Shown here: positions 46,926 through 57,255 of the stretch, one piece after another
Numbering within the stretch: the stretch's first letter is position 1
How the letters are laid out: the number at the start of each line of letters is the position of its first letter
NCBI GenBank assembly: GCA_905183005.1
Contig: CAJJDO010000021.1
Coordinates: 442,773 to 506,772, forward strand
Direction: 5' to 3'
Source: Paramecium pentaurelia
Lineage: Eukaryota > Ciliophora > Oligohymenophorea > Peniculida > Parameciidae
Length of the DNA: 64,000 nt
Notes under the pieces: model-generated
Seen by the model: only the letters and a program-made list of their open reading frames with translations
What the model was told of the DNA's origin: nothing
Databases searched by the model: none
Translations under genes and position numbers: made by a program

Positions 46926-48146
46926 TCAATTACAAAAGAATTTGTGATTCAATGCTTAGAAACAACTGATTCTTTTATTTGGATCTATTTCTAACATTTT
47001 TTATAATAAATCTCTAAGTAATGGATCGAGTATCATCTCCCTTAAAGTTTGTTAATTCTTGACCTTAAGTATGCTATCTTTAGTAGTTGTTCCTTATGGC
47101 CATTAATAGTATTTTCCATTGATAACATTTTTTGTATTAAAACAATATTTTAAGCTTCCTTTCACATTACTTGCCATCCAATAAGGAAAGTTCTATTCTG
47201 TTATTTTCTCAACCAAAGCCATATGTTCAAATTCATTCTTTCTAGTTTAAAATAGTAAATGACCTAATATTTTAAATTTCATTCCTACCTTTGTACATTT
47301 CAAATATAATACAAGCTATTCCCCATACATCACTTTTCTAATCCCATTTACAACATTACAACTGAACCTCAGGAGCTCTATATTGACGTGTATTAATTAT
47401 ACAATTATGGTCTTCATCATCGAACTCTGCTCCACCGAGGTCAATAATCTTGATCTTGTGATCCGCTGGTAGATACCTAATAAAATTTAAAAGTATTTCT
47501 TACATGTCATTTTGTCCTTTTTATAACTAACGTATTTTACTAAAAAGAATATTCTCTGGTTTTAAATCTGTGTGTGTTAATTTTAAATCATGTAAAAGTC
47601 CAATGCATTTTAATAATTATCTGCTAATGCATCTAATCAAATTCATTGGAATTCCACGATTTTGATTCATTCTTAACATATCATATAAACTTGGTCCAAG
47701 CTAAAAAATCAATATATATCAAACAATACTCTCTCAAACACCATACAATAATATCCTCTATGATAAAAACTTTCTATTATTTCAACAAAGTATCTATTTA
47801 AGTCTTTCTTTTTCAAATAAAATAGTATATCTGCTTCTTATTAAGCACTATCTGCATGATTAATTCTCACAATCTTCATGGCATATGATTTTGAATTTTT
47901 TCTTCTTACTTTCAATACTCTTCCAAATGTTCCATCAGAAATATGTCTTCTTACTTTATAATCCTTTATGTATTCTCCCTTTCGAAATTTATAATGTTTA
48001 TAATCATCACTTGAAGAACTTCCATTTGATCCTTCATCCGTGATACTTGATGTACTTGTAGAACTATCTTTAAATTTACAATAATACCATTTAGGTTTTC
48101 TATGAGATCTTCTATTTGATCTTCTACGAGATTCTTTTGAAGACAT
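46926..48146 (-). CDS. LAMMER/CLK-type dual-specificity protein kinase
   Basis: The N-terminus is Arg/Ser-rich (MSSKESRRRSNRRSHRKPK) as in splicing-related CLK kinases. The kinase domain shows ISDGTFGRVLKVRRK, YAMKIVRI, GPSLYDMLR, the LAMMER-type catalytic loop LTHTDLKPENILF (Thr instead of Arg, as in this family), IIDLGGAEFDDEDHNCIINT with RQYRAPEVQL, and QKSDVWGIACIIFEMYKG. The signature helix reads EFEHMALVEKI, where the family has EHLAMMERI. It ends with DPNKRISCFQALNHKFF and TGA 46926-46928. Small introns lie near 47287, 47480-47530 and 47701-47724. CLKs phosphorylate SR splicing factors. DFG is DLG here, a mild change. Confidence 0.9.
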
Positions 48147-48177
48147 TGTTTTAAGCTTAAAATATTTTAATTATTAA
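48147..48177. promoter_or_regulatory. 31-bp divergent promoter region
   Basis: Only 31 bp (gttttaagcttaaaat...) separate the ATG codons of the LAMMER kinase and the CCCH protein. Both promoters must lie here or inside the coding ends. The palindrome TTAAGCTTAA occupies its centre. Confidence 0.4.
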
Positions 48178-48683
48178 ATGTCATATTAATTTGGGATCAA
48201 TCAATTATAGAGCACAACAGTTCCAAATGCAAAGTATAAAACTATTCTTTGTCGACACTATTAAGGTATGAGAACTCAATCTATTATAATAGCAACCAAA
48301 TAATGTGCAATAGGTTCTAAATGCTAATTCGCTCATGGTATAGAAGAATAAAGGCAAATGAACGGTAAAAGATTTAAAAATAATCTAAAGATCCTCTGCC
48401 TGCTTCTGCACTTTCATCAATCACTACTGCTTCCCAATCAACAACAATTGAACAACAATAAAAAAATTAATCACCTTTGTTTAAAAGTATGAATAAGAAA
48501 TAAAAAAGTACCTTGTAAATACCATCAACTCAATTTTTGTAAGAATGGTTCAGGTTGTCAATATGTACATGGTATGCATTTATTAGTTATACCAAATAGA
48601 TTCTGATATATAAATATAGCCAACATCATAATAACAGCAATAATAATAATAAATCTAATTATTATAATAATAGTAATTGTAAC

Positions 48684-48715
<32 letters not shown>

Positions 48716-48731
48716 TAATAACAATAATAAC

Positions 48732-48764
<33 letters not shown>

Positions 48765-49063
48765 CACTATAAACACTATAAACATAATAATAAGTGGATC
48801 CTATGGCCATCACCTTGACATATATATTAATGGAAATGCAATAAATCTTTGTTTAAGAAGTAGTTTAATTAAATACTATATAGGATTTACTATAAAAGAT
48901 AAGGTTTGCTATTGAACTAGTGAGATAAGGAAATTTAGTATTAGCCTGTGACTAGATCAGAACCATAATTAACTCATCAGATAGAACTGCAGATGAAATT
49001 CAATAATATACATTGTTATATAATTAATCAGTAGCATATTACAAATAACTATAATAACAATGA
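48178..49063 (+). CDS. two-CCCH zinc-finger protein with polyglutamine tract, 260 aa
   Basis: Starts MSYQFGINQLQSTTVPNAKY. With four introns (27, 26, 22 and 28 nt) the frame is continuous and integral. Finger 1 is CRHYQATKQCAIGSKCQFAH (Cys-x8-Cys-x5-Cys-x3-His); its spacing is correct only after splicing. Finger 2 is CKYHQLNFCKNGSGCQYVH. A Gln-rich tract follows, with 28 consecutive Gln at 48680-48763, then a helical end (QDLLQKIRFAIELVRQGNL, ADEIQQYTLLYNQSVAYY). Tandem CCCH fingers usually bind RNA. The gene shares a 31-bp divergent promoter with the LAMMER kinase, another RNA-processing candidate. Confidence 0.82.
48634..48784 (+). repeat. AAT microsatellite coding for polyglutamine
   Basis: Runs of TAA with scattered CAA, read in the CCCH gene frame, give a Gln tract; 48680-48763 is 28 uninterrupted Gln codons, mostly TAA. 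Read in the standard code it would be a wall of stops, and on the other strand it gives poly-Ile. Confidence 0.85.
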
Positions 49064-49104
49064 TAATATATATATATGTATTTCTATAAAGATTTTTATC
49101 TAAT

Positions 49105-49890
49105 TCATTGTCTTAAACCAGCTTATAATTATTATTCATAACAGTCTCTATAAATTGCCCTAATAATTGCTAAAGATAAGAATGCCCAAAAATAAGGTAG
49201 AATAGAGTAAATCCATAAATTCAAAATTCTTGCCCAATGTCCATCCTTGCAACATTCAAAGAATACTAAACTCGTCATCAACTTAGTATCACTTACCCGA
49301 ATGCAATAGCTGGATTAAGACTACTCTTAGCTACATAACTAAGTGTTCTTCCAACACAGTATAAAGAATTGATTATTATGCTATGTTCTAATCTATTTGA
49401 TGATAAACCCATTAAATCATCATATTAAAATAAGAATCCTGCACAAAGAATAAGAGATCCAAATATTTCTTCAAGTATCACAGCCATGTATGCTTCTATA
49501 TTTGTTTATGATAAGTATGGAACATCATTTACACTATTTTTTGTAGTCTATAAATATTTTACTAATTCTTAAAACACAAAAATCCAAATAAACTTGCCAA
49601 AAATGCTTCTCCAAATTAACTACCTATTGCCACTGACACCCATAATCCTTTATGCAGTCCTGATAATACCGTTGTGATTGCAAGATTGAATGTACATTTT
49701 TTATGTTAAGCTACCAAAATTTTACAATCCATATGCACAAGAAAAAACAAAAAGGTTATTACTAAGTTTGAATTAGTCATATATACTTGCTGGCATAAAT
49801 ACAGAAAGTTAACATGAATGTTCCTATGAATTCAAACCAAAAGATATAAATTGCTTCCTTTTTGATTTAACCAACTTTTGTTTGAGGCAT
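49105..49890 (-). CDS. divergent aquaporin/MIP family channel
   Basis: First helix EAIYIFWFEFIGTFMLTFCI, then loop B as CTFNLAITTVLSGLHKGLWV followed by GSQFGEAFLASLFGFLCFK, a helix MAVILEEIFGSLILCAGFLF, and loop E as SLNPAIAFG. Then comes DGHWARILNLWIYSILPYFW, which matches the WiYwvgP segment before helix 6, and the end RAIYRDCYEQQLQAGLRQ. So the two NPA boxes are NLA and NPA, and the selectivity-filter Arg after the second NPA is Ile. A 26-nt intron (about 49275-49300) after AFG and a 25-nt intron near 49766-49790 fit. One more frame change near 49700 was not fixed. A start further upstream (near 49975, MEQQQQQNYTDL) is possible. Confidence 0.75.
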
Positions 49891-50074
49891 GTTATCTAGT
49901 TCCCATTTTATAGGTTTGTTTTATTTCTTAATTATCTAAATCTGTATAATTTTATTGTTATTATTGTTCCATTTTATAATTATTATTATTAATATTAATG
50001 TTAGCAATATTCTTATGTACGTAAGTTTACTATCTTAAATTGTAGTTATTATATTAGTGAACTCTAATTATGCT

Positions 50075-51152
50075 ATGAATCTTAGCAAGAGGGAAACTCA
50101 AAAATATTAATAATAAGTGAATCGCATTGAAAAACGATAAATTGGATCTTTGATTATTTCTATGATATAATTAGATTAGCCATAAATAAATTAGTTGATT
50201 GAATAATCTATAGAAGATTTTGAATCAGAATATTCAACTCTCTAGGATTTTCACATTAGTAGGAAGACATAAATTTTTTAATCTATGCAGTAATTGAAAG
50301 CACAACTCTTAGACTTAGATTTGTTATAATCATCTTTTATTGATGGACCATAAGAGAAAGAAAGGGAGTTCCATGAATAAAAAATAGTACGACTTAATCA
50401 ACTAATCAATCAAAATTACAAAATGATTGACTAAAAAGAAGTTTAATTAATAAAAATGTAGAACAGGTATACTATATTTATTAATAATTATAGTTTAAGT
50501 TCATTAATTGATGAATATGATATAAATATCAACTAAATAGATTAAATGCTTTAAACAATAGATTCTATTTTATATGATGAAGAGAAAGTAGGCATTAAAT
50601 TCTTCTAAAAGAGAGGTAGGGTTAATGAGATAATTGAAAATTTTGGAAAATCTACTATTAAAAATATCAAATTAGATTTACCAATGCTAAAACAAATAAT
50701 ACAAATAGGAATAAAAAGTAATTTTGCAGATAAATAAACTTATAAATAAGTAAATATATATATATATAATCAAAAATTAGGTTTAAGAACTCTTAATTTC
50801 TTTAAGAAACAAATTAGTTGGAGAACTAAATAGTCTAAATACTGAAAAAATTGATTAGCTTGAATTAAATATTAATGAATTAAAGAATGAAACTCTCAAA
50901 TTGAAAAGTTAATTACTAGAATCAACTTAGAAATTACAAATTGAAAATAGAGACATTAGTGCTATCACAGATTCTAAGAAGAGAATTGAATAGGAACTTA
51001 TAATTCTTGATGAGGATTTAAGATTAGAGAATGAATTATTTAATTAGAAAGAAACATTTTTAATAGAAGAAGTTAATGAATTGATGGAAATTGAACAGCT
51101 TTTGAAAAATAGAGAATTGATTTAATACATTCAAGATTAAGAATAATAATGA
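50075..51152 (+). CDS. coiled-coil protein, 339 aa
   Basis: Starts MNLSKRETQKYQQQVNRIEK. Introns of 27 nt (about 50467-50493) and 31 nt (about 50750-50780) give an integral codon count. Nearly the whole protein is heptad-rich: HISRKTQIFQSMQQLKAQLL, NQNYKMIDQKEVQLIKMQN, KLVGELNSLNTEKIDQLELN and LILDEDLRLENELFNQKE. A short less helical stretch in the middle reads RVNEIIENFGKSTIKNIK. No family recognised; it resembles ciliary coiled-coil proteins in style. TGA is at 51150-51152, 24 nt before the next gene. Confidence 0.65.
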
Positions 51153-51176
51153 TAATATAAATAAATATAAAATTTG

Positions 51177-52961
51177 ATGGATCATCAAATACAACTAAAG
51201 GAACTTATGAAAAGGCTCCATTAGTAATTGAAGTCTGCTGTGACTCTATAATCTAAAATTCAAAACTTGAATCATTTGCTTTAACAAACATCTGATTTTT
51301 TAGATCTGTATACCTTATTATTAATTTGAGATTTGCATAATCTAATTCAATGAAAATAATAACAAATTACTTAAAAGATGCCTTGAAATCCATTCAAATT
51401 AATGAAGAATTGATTGATAAAATATTGGCTTTAATATTGAAGATGAATTTAAGTGAAGAAATACTTAGAGAGTCTGAAATTGCTTAGCCTCTATTAAAAA
51501 TTAAAGATAAAAAGCTTTTTGATAATATAAGATCTAATATGATTGAACAACTATAATAGTAATGGTCTAGATGTTATATAAAATTCAAACCATTGCTTGA
51601 TGAATGGAAAAGAAACAATAATTAAAAGGATAAATAAGAAGATCGTAAAAAGAAAGGAAAAAGAAATTAATCATCAAGTTCTAGTGAATCTTCTAATAAA
51701 AAAAAGAAGAATAAAAAGAAATTTGTAAAGTAATATTTTAGACATAATTGAATAGATTTCAAAGAGATGAACTTTTACTTAATTTTAAATATTTTAAAAG
51801 AGATGATGAACCTAATCAAAGAGGAATGACCATGGAAGAAGTTATTTAATTCTAAAAATTATATGCTGGTGAAATAAAAAGATTGAATTAAATAAATGGA
51901 GCATATAATATTAAACATAGAGAATCATTAATGGAAGGAAAAGAACATAAAATGCAATTAGATAACATTTAATAGATGTTAGAATAGATACCTTTTATTA
52001 AACCTGCAAGTTATTTATTATTAATAATCATTAGAACTTTTATTGTAATCATAAATAAACTATGATACCAACTATATTGAGACTGTAATCTAATAAAAAA
52101 GAACAGAATCTAAAATGTCGGCATTTTACAATAGAGATGTATATAATTATTAATTAAACTTTAGAGTATACCAGATTAGCCTGGATATAATGAGATTTCT
52201 AATACTCAATCAGGCTTACAACCAAAAATTATTCATTTAGATCCTCCAAAAAGAGAGGATCTTATATATATGGTCTAGGTTATTTGCAACAGAGGACTCA
52301 AAGAAATAGAAGAAAAGAACAAAAATGCCAATAAGAAACAAGTTAAGGGAATTCTCAAAAAGCCTCCTGAAGAATAAATGAAATAAAAGGATGTTCTCAA
52401 TTAAGCCAAGCAAGACTTACAACCAAAAATGCAATAATTAGTTTAAATGGTTGAGTAGAAGCATTAGCATAGCCAGGAAAGCATTTGTAATAATATCTCA
52501 TTATTTAAGTAACCTTATTACATGATATTATATAAAAATTAAAGGATATTGGTGAGGAAAAATATATAAAAAATCTAAAATCTATCATTGAAATAAAATT
52601 GAATGACAAACAAACAATAAAGAGTGAAATTGATCGAGTATAAGCTCAGTAAGATTAACAAAGACTTCGATTAGAGTAGCTATAAACTATCAATCCTGTT
52701 TAAGCTCTTCGATTAAGAGCTTACAAAACTAAACATTGTCACAATTTTCATTCTTCCATAGGTTGTACAAGAGGAGATAATTGCAATTTCATTCATGACT
52801 CTCGTTATCCTGGGAGACCAGCTCCAACTCTTTAATATCCAAATTTCCTAAATAAAACTCTATATCCTTAATCCAATATGGCTATAATTGTTCCACCTTT
52901 GCTTTAATAACTTAATCCTGCAATTCTGCTTGGTAGACAGAAAAAATATGAAAGTCTATGA
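51177..52961 (+). CDS. TFIIS-N-like domain plus C-terminal CCCH finger protein (PNUTS-like layout)
   Basis: Starts MDHQIQLKELMKRLHQQLKS. Residues about 40-150 look like a TFIIS N-terminal (LW) helical bundle: YLKDALKSIQINEELIDKIL, MNLSEEILRESEIAQPLLKI and LQQQWSRCYIKFKPLLDEWK. A Lys/Ser linker, a long helical middle (MTMEEVIQFQKLYAGEIKRL) and a stretch KKQVKGILKKPPEEQMKQKD follow. The C-terminus has one CCCH finger, CHNFHSSIGCTRGDNCNFIH (x8, x5, x3), then a Pro/Leu/Asn-rich tail. TFIIS-N plus C-terminal CCCH is the order in the PP1 nuclear regulator PNUTS (PPP1R10), but no PP1 RVxF motif was pinned down, so this is a suggestion. Several introns; those near 52455-52545 were not fixed. Confidence 0.6.
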
Positions 52962-53796
52962 GTCAAAATTATTTTTAATTTATAATATTATCATAATATA
53001 AGATTAATCAATATCCTTTTAATTATACCATCTAATAAATACTTTTACTTTATAAAATAATAGAATTTTATTTAATATGCATTGTTTAATTAAAAATTAT
53101 AATAAAGGTTATTTTTAAATATGTTTTCTCCTAATATAATTTACTTATCTTTCTATTTTTTTAATTCTAATATTACAGAAATAACGTATTTGTCATCTTT
53201 TACATTTAAAATAAATGACCTAAAATATTATGTGTTTTCTTAGGAAATTATATTGAACTAAAATTTTTTATTTCATGAGAATATTTTAATCTTTACTCAA
53301 TCTTAAATCAAATTATTAAAACTTTTAAAGAAACTTCTAATTTTCTTATATATTATTATTTATTTATTAGTAAAGATCATATATTAAGTTTTAGTTATGC
53401 ATTTACTTTTTTTATTTGATGATTAAATATATCTCTATAAGATTTAATATAGATCGTATATCAAGTATATTATAAAATAACTTTAATATCATATTAATAA
53501 ATTATCTACTATTATATTTGATTAAGCCATTTAAAAATTGCATTGTATAGATTTATCTTTTTGTTTAAATTAAATTATATCAATTATAACTTTTTCTTAT
53601 CTAAAATTAATGATTAATTTATAGTCATTTATCTTTGTTTATAATTTTCTATATTTTATTATCATTTTTATAATGTAAAAGATATATTATATTTTCTTTC
53701 AATATTATTTAATTCTTAAATTGCTGGTTTTACAATAACTTTTCTCATTTAATATAGACTTGCATTGTTTATAAATAATATTATTAATCAATATAA
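52962..53796. other. long AT-rich intergenic region
   Basis: Very AT-rich convergent region with no credible frame. Its second part (from 53160) belongs to the duplicated block and recurs at 54249-54885. Confidence 0.5.
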
Positions 53797-54247
53797 TCAC
53801 ATCATATAAATTATTGCTCCCACTATACTCATAAATAACAAAAATGTGATAGACATTAGAATCAAATACCAAAAGATAACATATCTTAATAAATTGCAAG
53901 GTTCATTTTTAAAATATTGGATAATTAAAAATATATTGCTAATGATAAATCCAATCAGCAAAATTCCAGATACATACAGCTTTATCTTGGAATTGGATGA
54001 GATTTTCCATTAAATCATTATGCTAGTTTAAATTGTATAAAGATTTACCAAATTATAATGACATACACTATGTATAGCCAAACTATAAAATATGCACATT
54101 CTCTTAATGCTATACACCCATCCCCTCCATAGAGTTCTGGTTTTGATGTGAATTAGTAAAATAAAAAGCTTACTAATGATAGGGAGACAACAGTAAATAA
54201 GGAAACTTTATCAAAAGCTGATTGCTCCTATTACACCTAATTCATGA
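53160..54247. repeat. first copy of a perfect 1088-bp direct duplication
   Basis: Sequence from TTTAATTCTAATATTACAG to TTCATGA is repeated without visible difference at 54249-55336 (offset 1089), with one N at 54248 between. Same signature as the join at 44879. Confidence 0.9.
53797..54245 (-). CDS. four-helix membrane protein, 140 aa (copy 1)
   Basis: Starts MNQVQQEQSAFDKVSLFTVV. Helices: SLFTVVSLSLVSFLFYQF; CAYFIVWLYIVYVIII; LYVSGILLIGFIISNIFLII; and RYVIFWYLILMSITFLLFMS with IVGAIIYMM at the end, TGA 53797-53799. A 26-nt intron (about 54030-54055) keeps the frame. A short loop after helix 1 has KPELYGGDGCIALREC. No family recognised. The same gene reappears at 54886-55334 through the scaffold join; one locus is expected. 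Confidence 0.65.
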
Positions 54248-54248
54248 N
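54248..54248. other. single-N scaffold gap
   Basis: One N between perfect 1088-bp direct copies; marks an unmerged contig overlap. Confidence 0.9.
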
Positions 54249-55336
54249 TTTAATTCTAATATTACAGAAATAACGTATTTGTCATCTTTTACATTTAAAA
54301 TAAATGACCTAAAATATTATGTGTTTTCTTAGGAAATTATATTGAACTAAAATTTTTTATTTCATGAGAATATTTTAATCTTTACTCAATCTTAAATCAA
54401 ATTATTAAAACTTTTAAAGAAACTTCTAATTTTCTTATATATTATTATTTATTTATTAGTAAAGATCATATATTAAGTTTTAGTTATGCATTTACTTTTT
54501 TTATTTGATGATTAAATATATCTCTATAAGATTTAATATAGATCGTATATCAAGTATATTATAAAATAACTTTAATATCATATTAATAAATTATCTACTA
54601 TTATATTTGATTAAGCCATTTAAAAATTGCATTGTATAGATTTATCTTTTTGTTTAAATTAAATTATATCAATTATAACTTTTTCTTATCTAAAATTAAT
54701 GATTAATTTATAGTCATTTATCTTTGTTTATAATTTTCTATATTTTATTATCATTTTTATAATGTAAAAGATATATTATATTTTCTTTCAATATTATTTA
54801 ATTCTTAAATTGCTGGTTTTACAATAACTTTTCTCATTTAATATAGACTTGCATTGTTTATAAATAATATTATTAATCAATATAATCACATCATATAAAT
54901 TATTGCTCCCACTATACTCATAAATAACAAAAATGTGATAGACATTAGAATCAAATACCAAAAGATAACATATCTTAATAAATTGCAAGGTTCATTTTTA
55001 AAATATTGGATAATTAAAAATATATTGCTAATGATAAATCCAATCAGCAAAATTCCAGATACATACAGCTTTATCTTGGAATTGGATGAGATTTTCCATT
55101 AAATCATTATGCTAGTTTAAATTGTATAAAGATTTACCAAATTATAATGACATACACTATGTATAGCCAAACTATAAAATATGCACATTCTCTTAATGCT
55201 ATACACCCATCCCCTCCATAGAGTTCTGGTTTTGATGTGAATTAGTAAAATAAAAAGCTTACTAATGATAGGGAGACAACAGTAAATAAGGAAACTTTAT
55301 CAAAAGCTGATTGCTCCTATTACACCTAATTCATGA
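54249..55336. repeat. second copy of the perfect 1088-bp direct duplication
   Basis: Identical to 53160-54247; continues into unique sequence after 55336 toward the first CDPK gene. Confidence 0.9.
54886..55334 (-). CDS. four-helix membrane protein, 140 aa (copy 2)
   Basis: Identical to 53797-54245 including the 26-nt intron (about 55119-55144). Probably the same single gene shown twice by the assembly. Confidence 0.6.
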
Positions 55337-55422
55337 ATGTATGTTGTATGTAATTATTATAAATAGTTTATTTTTTTATAAATTGAACTTTATTTGGAAA
55401 TACATAATTTTAATTATGAATT

Positions 55423-57102
55423 TCATGCGTACATACTTCCATCTTCTGTGAAGTTTTTATTTACACCTGCATTATCAAACATTTAACAAAATTCTTCAAA
55501 ACTTATTTTGTTATCATGATTAGGATCAATTTCAGCAATCATTTCATCAATTTATTGATCAGATATTTACTTTCCATTTCTTGCAAATGCTTCTTTAATA
55601 TTTTATTTGGTAATAAAATTTGAATTATCAGTATCAAATATTTTAAATAAAGAAGATAACTATTAATAAAATGAAGCTTATACTTTTTCTTTAGTTATAA
55701 ACTTTCTTTCATCTATGCAAGAAGCCAAGAATTGACTATATTTAATTACAAACTCTTTTTTCTTTTTTCCTACTTCCTCATGCGATGTAGGAGGACCACC
55801 ATTACTAATTAATTTCTCTATATCTTCAAAGGTGGCTGGAGAACCCTAAATTAATTATTCATTGAATTTATACTTCAGCCTATAAGGCTTATTTCAATTC
55901 TTAAAAAGTAATAGTTCCAGAATTATCAACATCTATTTTCTTAAATATTTCTTTTAATGAATTTAATTCTGCTTCACTTAGTTAGTTAATTAATAGGGTT
56001 TTAACTTCTTTTTTAAATTTAGCCCCTCCTTAATTTTATTTTAATAATGAATAAATTGATCTATTTTCAATTATGCTTGAAGTGAGAGAATTGTTTAATA
56101 ATGTCGAATTTTTCTCTTCATTTTTAAACTATTTTTTGAACCAACTATGCTTAAGAAGTTCCTTTGAATTCGGTCTTAATCCAGGTTACTTTGAAAGCAT
56201 TTTTTTAATCAAATCCTTAGCCTCGCTACTTATGTGGGACCAAATAGTTGAAGTAAATGAAATCTTTATATATTATATAAATGTTACATTTGCTTTTTAA
56301 ATGTTGTCATATAATTCCTCTTTTGTTTCTCCATGAAATGGCAAATGGCCAGATAGTAATGTAAAAAGCAAAACCCCCAAAGACCAAATATCACATTTTT
56401 CATCATATGATCCCTTAATTATTTCAGGTGCCATGTACATAGGTGTTCCTGCAAAAGATTTTAGTCGCCTTAATTTTAATCTATTATTTATAATACTTTA
56501 GATGTGAGGTATCAAACTTATTTGCCAATCCAAAATCTATTAGTTTAGGTTCACCATCATCTTTTTTGGATGTGATCATAATGTTTTCAGCTTTGATATC
56601 TCTATGTACTATTCCTTAATCATGGATATAAGAAACAGCAGAAGCAATCTAATTTAAAATGATTATGTATTGTAACCTTTTTCATTATCTCTTGGATATT
56701 TTGTTCATGAAAGCTTTTGTACTTTTTAGGAATCCATTCAACTAATTCTCCTCCTCTACAATAGTCCATACAAATGTAAAAATTTTATTTGTTTTAGTAA
56801 ACTTCATGAAATTTAATTATGTTTGGATGATCTAATCTTTGTAACATGTAAATTTCATTAGCCAGTATGTCTTCACGACCTTTGACTTTTGTTTTTTCTA
56901 TGATTTTGATAGCAAATTGCTTTTCAAGATTTTTTATCATTCTTGCAGTAACGACTTTCCCAAAAGAACCTGCTCCAAGTACTTTTCCAAATTAATAAAT
57001 TTTAGAGATATCTTCTGTAGAGGTAAAGACTAGATCCTAGTTTTTTGTTCTCATCTAAACTATTGGATTCTGTTTTAATTCAGCTCCTGAAACACATCCC
57101 AT
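55423..57102 (-). CDS. calcium-dependent protein kinase (CDPK), tandem copy 1
   Basis: Starts MGCVSGAELKQNPIVQM, with Gly2/Cys3 for myristoylation and palmitoylation. The kinase domain shows LGAGSFGKVVTARM, QFAIKIIEK, HPNIIKFHEVY, YCRGGELVEWI, GIVHRDIKAENIMI, KLIDFGLANKFD, AGTPMYMAPEIIKGSYDEKC and DIWSLGVLLFTLLSGHLPF. A junction helix (GGAKFKKEVKTLLIN) leads to EF hands: DVDNSGTITFQEL, then a degenerate one around YSQFLASCIDE, DTDNSNFITKQNI and DPNHDNKISFEEF. It ends EDGSMYA at TGA 55423-55425. Several introns of 22-30 nt, near 56474-56500 and 56650-56675, are needed. All catalytic residues are intact. First of three adjacent same-strand paralogues. Confidence 0.9.
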
Positions 57103-57255
57103 TTTTAAATAATATAATATGATTTAAAAAAAAGAATTTGATTTGTTTTGATTGTAAAAAATATAATTGTATAAGTTTTATAAAGAATTATTTAATAATA
57201 ATGAATTGTATAAAAAATAATAATAATACATGAAAGTGTCAAAGAATGATTAATA
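57103..57255. other. short spacer between tandem CDPK genes
   Basis: AT-rich 153-bp spacer that must contain the 3-prime end of CDPK copy 2 and the promoter of copy 1. Confidence 0.4.

Noticed and set aside
48558..48785. Minus-strand poly-isoleucine open frame
   Set aside because: Antisense of the polyglutamine microsatellite in the CCCH gene.
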